Origin: Chryseobacterium sp.
GTDB taxonomy: Bacteria > Bacteroidota > Bacteroidia > Flavobacteriales > Weeksellaceae
NCBI GenBank assembly: GCA_003852805.1
Contig: RDDY01000189.1
Location: 1 to 18,050 of the forward strand
Length of the DNA: 18,050 nucleotides
Direction: 5' to 3'
Within the stretch, counting starts at the first letter, position 1, and the number at the start of each line of letters is the position of its first letter. This document shows positions 15,379 to 18,050 of this stretch, in pieces. A model generated the notes under the pieces. It worked only from the letters and a program-made list of their open reading frames with translations, did no database searches and was not told the origin of the DNA. The position numbers and the translations under genes were made by a program.

Positions 15379-15876
15379 ATGGAGCTTTTTCCCGACAGTT
15401 GGGCAGAGGTGCTACAGCCGCAACTGCCCTTGACAGAGCTTATCGTTCGCGGTGTGGTGCTCTACATGGTGATTGTGATTTTTTTGCGCGTCTTGCCCAG
15501 ACGTACTTCGGGCGAACTGGGCGTCATGGACATCATTTTCCTGTTGTTGGTTTCCGAAGGAGCTTCCAATGCGCTTGGTGATTATAAAGCTGTTGGCGAC
15601 GGTGTGATAATGATCGCTACTTTTATGAGTTGCAGTTTCCTCATCGATGTATTGTGCTACTATTTTCCGTTTATGTCGAAAATTTTCGAGCACCCTCCGG
15701 TGCAGGTCATCAAAGACGGAAGATTGTTGCTGAAAAACATGCGGCGGGAATTTTTGACAAAAGATGAGTTGATGGGCCATCTGCGCGAACAGCAGATCGA
15801 CGATATTTCAAAAGTCAAAAAAGCCTTCATCGAGCGAGAGGGGAAAATCTCTGTGGTTCCGTATGACGAGAAATAA
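15379..15876 (+). CDS. DUF421 (YetF-like) membrane protein
   Basis: The protein has 165 residues. Three membrane segments (about 20-38 LIVRGVVLYMVIVIFLRVL, 48-64 with MDIIFLLLVSEGASNAL, and 72-95 ending in IDVLCYYF) precede a soluble domain. That domain has the YetF signature PPVQVIKDGRLLLKNMRREF followed by LTKDELMGHLREQQIDDIS and a final strand EREGKISVV. YetF/DUF421 proteins are common in bacteria; members in Bacillus spores are linked to germinant access, while those elsewhere have no agreed function. The ATG starts one base after the stop of the CinA-like gene, so it closes the plus-strand transcript. Confidence 0.87.
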   Translation: MELFPDSWAEVLQPQLPLTELIVRGVVLYMVIVIFLRVLPRRTSGELGVMDIIFLLLVSEGASNALGDYKAVGDGVIMIATFMSCSFLIDVLCYYFPFMSKIFEHPPVQVIKDGRLLLKNMRREFLTKDELMGHLREQQIDDISKVKKAFIEREGKISVVPYDEK

Positions 15877-15911
15877 AACAGGAGCACTATCCGTTGGCAG
15901 TGCTCCTGTTT
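15871..15911. terminator. Bidirectional intrinsic terminator between convergent genes
   Basis: AAACAGGAGCACT (15876-15888) pairs perfectly with AGTGCTCCTGTTT (15899-15911): a 13-base stem around a 10-base loop. The A-rich left flank (15871-15878) becomes a T tract on the minus strand, so the structure serves the minus-strand gene ending at 15936 best and the DUF421 gene ending at 15876 as well; it starts at that gene's last base. Confidence 0.85.
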
Positions 15912-15935
15912 CAGTCGGCGGATAAGCCTCGCAAT

Positions 15936-16385
15936 TTATTGTTTCTTTTGCTCCAATGCGCGATAGACGCCTGCCGCTACCACCGCACCGAGCAGATAAT
16001 AGCCCACGGTCATCAGTTTCTTTTTGTCGGTACCTGCGGTAGGTTCATCATTCAGACCCAGTTTCTCGGGCAGTAAGACCGCCCCCGCACCGGCAAGCAA
16101 ACCGCTTGTGAGTGTACTACCGATCAGGCTGCCTGTGGATTTGCCGGGCGCGAAGCTTGCGTAATACAAAGCATTGCTGATCAAATCTCCCGTCATTGCT
16201 GCTGCGTAGACTTTATCCTTGTCATCGGCAGGGAAGTCGGTGTCTTTCAGGCTTTTTTCCACAATTTCTTCTCCTATTTCATTGATGTGTGGCGCACCTT
16301 TTACCGTTTTGCGCAATATCTCGTGCAGGACGTTTACGGCAATTGCGCCTGCCAAGCCCGCGATGCTTTTGTTTAAAAATGACAT
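15936..16385 (-). CDS. Small membrane-associated protein of unknown function
   Basis: The protein has 149 residues. Four stretches are hydrophobic or glycine/alanine-rich: about 7-24 (SIAGLAGAIAVNVLHEIL), 59-78 (VYAAAMTGDLISNALYYASF), 86-105 (SLIGSTLTSGLLAGAGAVLL) and 124-143 (MTVGYYLLGAVVAAGVYRAL). They are separated by short charged loops. There is no enzymatic motif and I do not recognise a named family, though the composition is that of a compact integral membrane protein. It has its own ATG at 16385 and lies 83 bases from gcvT, separated from it by a terminator, so it is probably transcribed alone. No clear promoter consensus is visible in that gap. Confidence 0.72.
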   Translation of the reverse strand: MSFLNKSIAGLAGAIAVNVLHEILRKTVKGAPHINEIGEEIVEKSLKDTDFPADDKDKVYAAAMTGDLISNALYYASFAPGKSTGSLIGSTLTSGLLAGAGAVLLPEKLGLNDEPTAGTDKKKLMTVGYYLLGAVVAAGVYRALEQKKQ

Positions 16386-16434
16386 AATCTATAATTTTTT
16401 GTGATGCTGCAATATTGCCAATATAATGCCGGCG

Positions 16435-16465
16435 AAAACAAAAAAACGCTCCGGTGAGCGTTTTT
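16435..16465 (-). terminator. Intrinsic terminator after gcvT
   Basis: AAAAACGCTC (16442-16451) pairs with GAGCGTTTTT (16456-16465) around a 4-base loop CGGT. On the minus strand the stem runs into a T tract (complement of the A-rich 16435-16446). It lies three bases beyond the gcvT stop at 16469. Confidence 0.88.
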
Positions 16466-16468
16466 GGT

Positions 16469-17551
16469 TTAAACAAACGGCAGTTTTACCACCTTTGCGG
16501 GAACCGCTTTATTTCTGATTTTGATGAAGATGCGGTTATCCGTTTTGTGATGCGGAACATCCACCAATGCCAGACCGATCCCGACTTTCTTCATCGGCGA
16601 CATGGTGCCCGAGGTTACCTTACCGATGATGTTGTCGTCGGCATCGGCAATTTCGTAGCCGCCTCTCGGGATTGCTTTTTTCTCCATTTCAAAGCCTACG
16701 AGTTTGCGTTTCGGTCCTTCTTCTTTTTGTTTCTGTAGAATCTCTTTGGCGACAAAGTCTTTATCGAATTTGGTGATCCAACCCAGTCCGGCTTCCAAAG
16801 GTGTAACCTCGTCATTGATGTCGTTTCCGTACAAACAGAAGCCTTTTTCCAGCCGAAGCGTATCACGTGATGCCAAGCCGCAAGCTTGCAAATTGTAATC
16901 TTTGCCGGTTTCCAAAAGAGCATCCCAAATCTTATCGGCCGCTTCATTCGGGAAGTAAAGCTCAAAACCGCCGCTACCCGTGTAACCTGTGTTGCTGACC
17001 ATCACATTTTCCACGCCTGCCACGGTTGCATAGCTGAAATTATAATAAGGTATCGCGCTAAGATCAGCATCAGTCAGTTTTTGCAAAATCTCTGTGGCTT
17101 TGGGACCCTGAACGGCGATAAGCGAAATCTCGTCCGAAGCGTTGCGCAGATCGGCACCGAATTTCTCGTTGTGCTTTGTGAGGTGTTCCCAATCTTTTTC
17201 GATGTTGGCCGCATTGACCACCACGAAGTATTTTTCGTCAGCGATTTTGTAGATGATCAGATCGTCTACGATGCCGCCGTTTTCATTGGTAAGGCTTGTG
17301 TACTGCGCCTTGCCGTCTTTCAGAGTATCTATATTGTTGGTGCAGGTATATTGCAGCAGATTGCGGGCCTCCGGCCCTTCCACAAAAAATTGTCCCATGT
17401 GGCTGACATCAAAGATGCCTGCCGCCTCGCGTACCGCAAAATGTTCCTCGGTCACGCCTGCGTATTGCACGGGCATTTGGAAACCGGCATACGGAACCAT
17501 TTTGGCGCCGGCGGCTACGTGGCGGTCGTAGAGTGCTGTCTTTTTTTCCAT
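16469..17551 (-). CDS. gcvT: Glycine cleavage system aminomethyltransferase (T-protein)
   Basis: The protein has 360 residues, full length. The family signatures are present: LYDRHVAAGAKMVPYAGFQMP (residues 7-27), FDVSHMGQ (47-54), GGIVDDLIIY with the catalytic Asp at 96, NTGYTGSGGFELY, and the C-terminal GKVTSGTMSPMKKVGIGLALV. T-protein releases ammonia from the aminomethyl-lipoyl H-protein and passes the one-carbon unit to tetrahydrofolate, giving 5,10-methylene-THF. The gcvH and gcvP genes are not in the window, so the system is dispersed in this genome. Only ten bases separate it from idi upstream on the same strand, so the two are probably co-transcribed. Confidence 0.97.
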   Translation of the reverse strand: MEKKTALYDRHVAAGAKMVPYAGFQMPVQYAGVTEEHFAVREAAGIFDVSHMGQFFVEGPEARNLLQYTCTNNIDTLKDGKAQYTSLTNENGGIVDDLIIYKIADEKYFVVVNAANIEKDWEHLTKHNEKFGADLRNASDEISLIAVQGPKATEILQKLTDADLSAIPYYNFSYATVAGVENVMVSNTGYTGSGGFELYFPNEAADKIWDALLETGKDYNLQACGLASRDTLRLEKGFCLYGNDINDEVTPLEAGLGWITKFDKDFVAKEILQKQKEEGPKRKLVGFEMEKKAIPRGGYEIADADDNIIGKVTSGTMSPMKKVGIGLALVDVPHHKTDNRIFIKIRNKAVPAKVVKLPFV

Positions 17552-17561
17552 AGTATTGTTT

Positions 17562-18050
17562 TTACTTTTTATTGTCGATTTTTAAATGCCGGCGGTACTG
17601 ATTTAGAATGATTTTAAACCACTCGGTGAAATTTTCCGGACCGTCTTGCAGCTCACGCTCCAGATCTTCCAATGTGATGAAGCGTATTTCTTCCACTTCA
17701 TCTTTGTTCAACAGATATTCGCCGTCAAAGGTTCCGGAAAAGACATAGTCCAACTCGTGCTCCCACAGATCTTGTCCCACGTCGGCTTTGTAAATGAAAT
17801 TGAATCTGTATTCTAGCGGGCAACTGAAGCCCAGTTCCTCTTGCATGCGCCGTTGTGCGGCTTCTTCGTAGGTCTCTCCTTGGCGCGGATGAGAGCATAC
17901 GGCATTGGTCCACTTTCCGGGTGAATGGTATTTCCCCGAGGCTCTTTTTTGCAACAGCATCTCGCCTTTGTTGTTGAAGATAAATACCGAGAAAGCCCGG
18001 TGAAGCAGTCCGTTCTCGTGGGCCTGCATTTTTTCCATCACGCCCAATTC
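17562..18050 (-). CDS. idi: Isopentenyl-diphosphate delta-isomerase type I, 5' end outside the window
   Basis: The frame is open to the right edge and reads Glu-Leu-Gly-Val-Met-Glu-Lys at the end. This matches the internal ELGVMEK(M) of family members, so an in-window start would be false; roughly 10-15 residues are missing. Nudix-fold signatures are visible: LLHRAFSVFIFN, QKRASGKYHSPGKWTNAVCSHP (with the catalytic Cys), the Nudix box GETYEEAAQRRMQEELGF, and WEHELDYVF with the second catalytic Glu. The enzyme interconverts isopentenyl and dimethylallyl diphosphate, feeding isoprenoids such as the menaquinone side chain. It is upstream of gcvT with a 10-base gap; no functional link is obvious. 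Confidence 0.95.
   Translation of the reverse strand, partial: ELGVMEKMQAHENGLLHRAFSVFIFNNKGEMLLQKRASGKYHSPGKWTNAVCSHPRQGETYEEAAQRRMQEELGFSCPLEYRFNFIYKADVGQDLWEHELDYVFSGTFDGEYLLNKDEVEEIRFITLEDLERELQDGPENFTEWFKIILNQYRRHLKIDNKK

Noticed and set aside
16886..17611. Plus-strand open frame of 241 codons opposite gcvT
   Set aside because: It is antisense to a clear T-protein gene and runs past that gene's start without its own conserved features.
1..18050. CRISPR array, tRNA, rRNA, insertion sequence or toxin-antitoxin pair
   Set aside because: I looked for spaced direct repeats, cloverleaf-like CCA ends and transposase motifs and saw none that I could support.

Overview
The window looks like chromosomal DNA from a member of the Bacteroidota. 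This rests on a PorT-type outer-membrane protein (type IX secretion), a UbiE/MenG that would serve menaquinone synthesis, near-absence of Shine-Dalgarno sites, several TAnnTTTG promoter -7 boxes typical of the phylum, and the protein families themselves. Codon use and base composition by eye would fit Chitinophagales or Sphingobacteriales, but the order cannot be fixed from this window.

Layout. (1) 1-~900: an AT-rich end of a probable integrative element. It holds the 5' two thirds of a Bacteroidota tyrosine recombinase reading off the left edge, preceded by repeated GGTACAAC-type motifs. (2) 939-1807, minus: an HTH-like hypothetical gene whose first ~23 codons appear to be shifted out of frame by one missing base. 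(3) 1960-4241, minus: a ketoacyl-ACP synthase III-like gene overlapping by one base a membrane-anchored metallophosphoesterase, closed by an intrinsic terminator. (4) 4349-6415, plus: a three-gene run of a small membrane-anchored unknown, ubiE/menG (TTG start) and porT, closed by a terminator. (5) 6611-9000, plus: a small coiled-coil protein, zapA, a structured RNA that is very probably 6S RNA (ssrS), and rny (RNase Y), closed by a terminator. (6) 9111-14832, plus: a tightly packed DNA-repair cassette of beta-CASP exonuclease, ATP-dependent DNA ligase, Lhr-core DEXH helicase and PdeM endonuclease, followed by a CinA C-terminal-domain protein and a DUF421 membrane protein. (7) 15936-18050, minus: a small membrane unknown, gcvT, and idi truncated by the right edge; a shared bidirectional terminator separates this block from region 6.

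The most coherent functional unit is region 6. Four genes with 4-base overlap, 1-base gap and 28-base gap encode the parts of a break-processing and sealing pathway: helicase, two nucleases and a ligase. This cluster type is known in bacteria but its physiological role is thinly characterised. The least ordinary observations are the ~168-nt RNA wedged between zapA and rny with no visible separate rny promoter, the frameshift at ~1738-1740, and the repeat array in front of the integrase. I did not find a clearly new multi-gene system, a CRISPR array, a tRNA, an rRNA or an insertion sequence.
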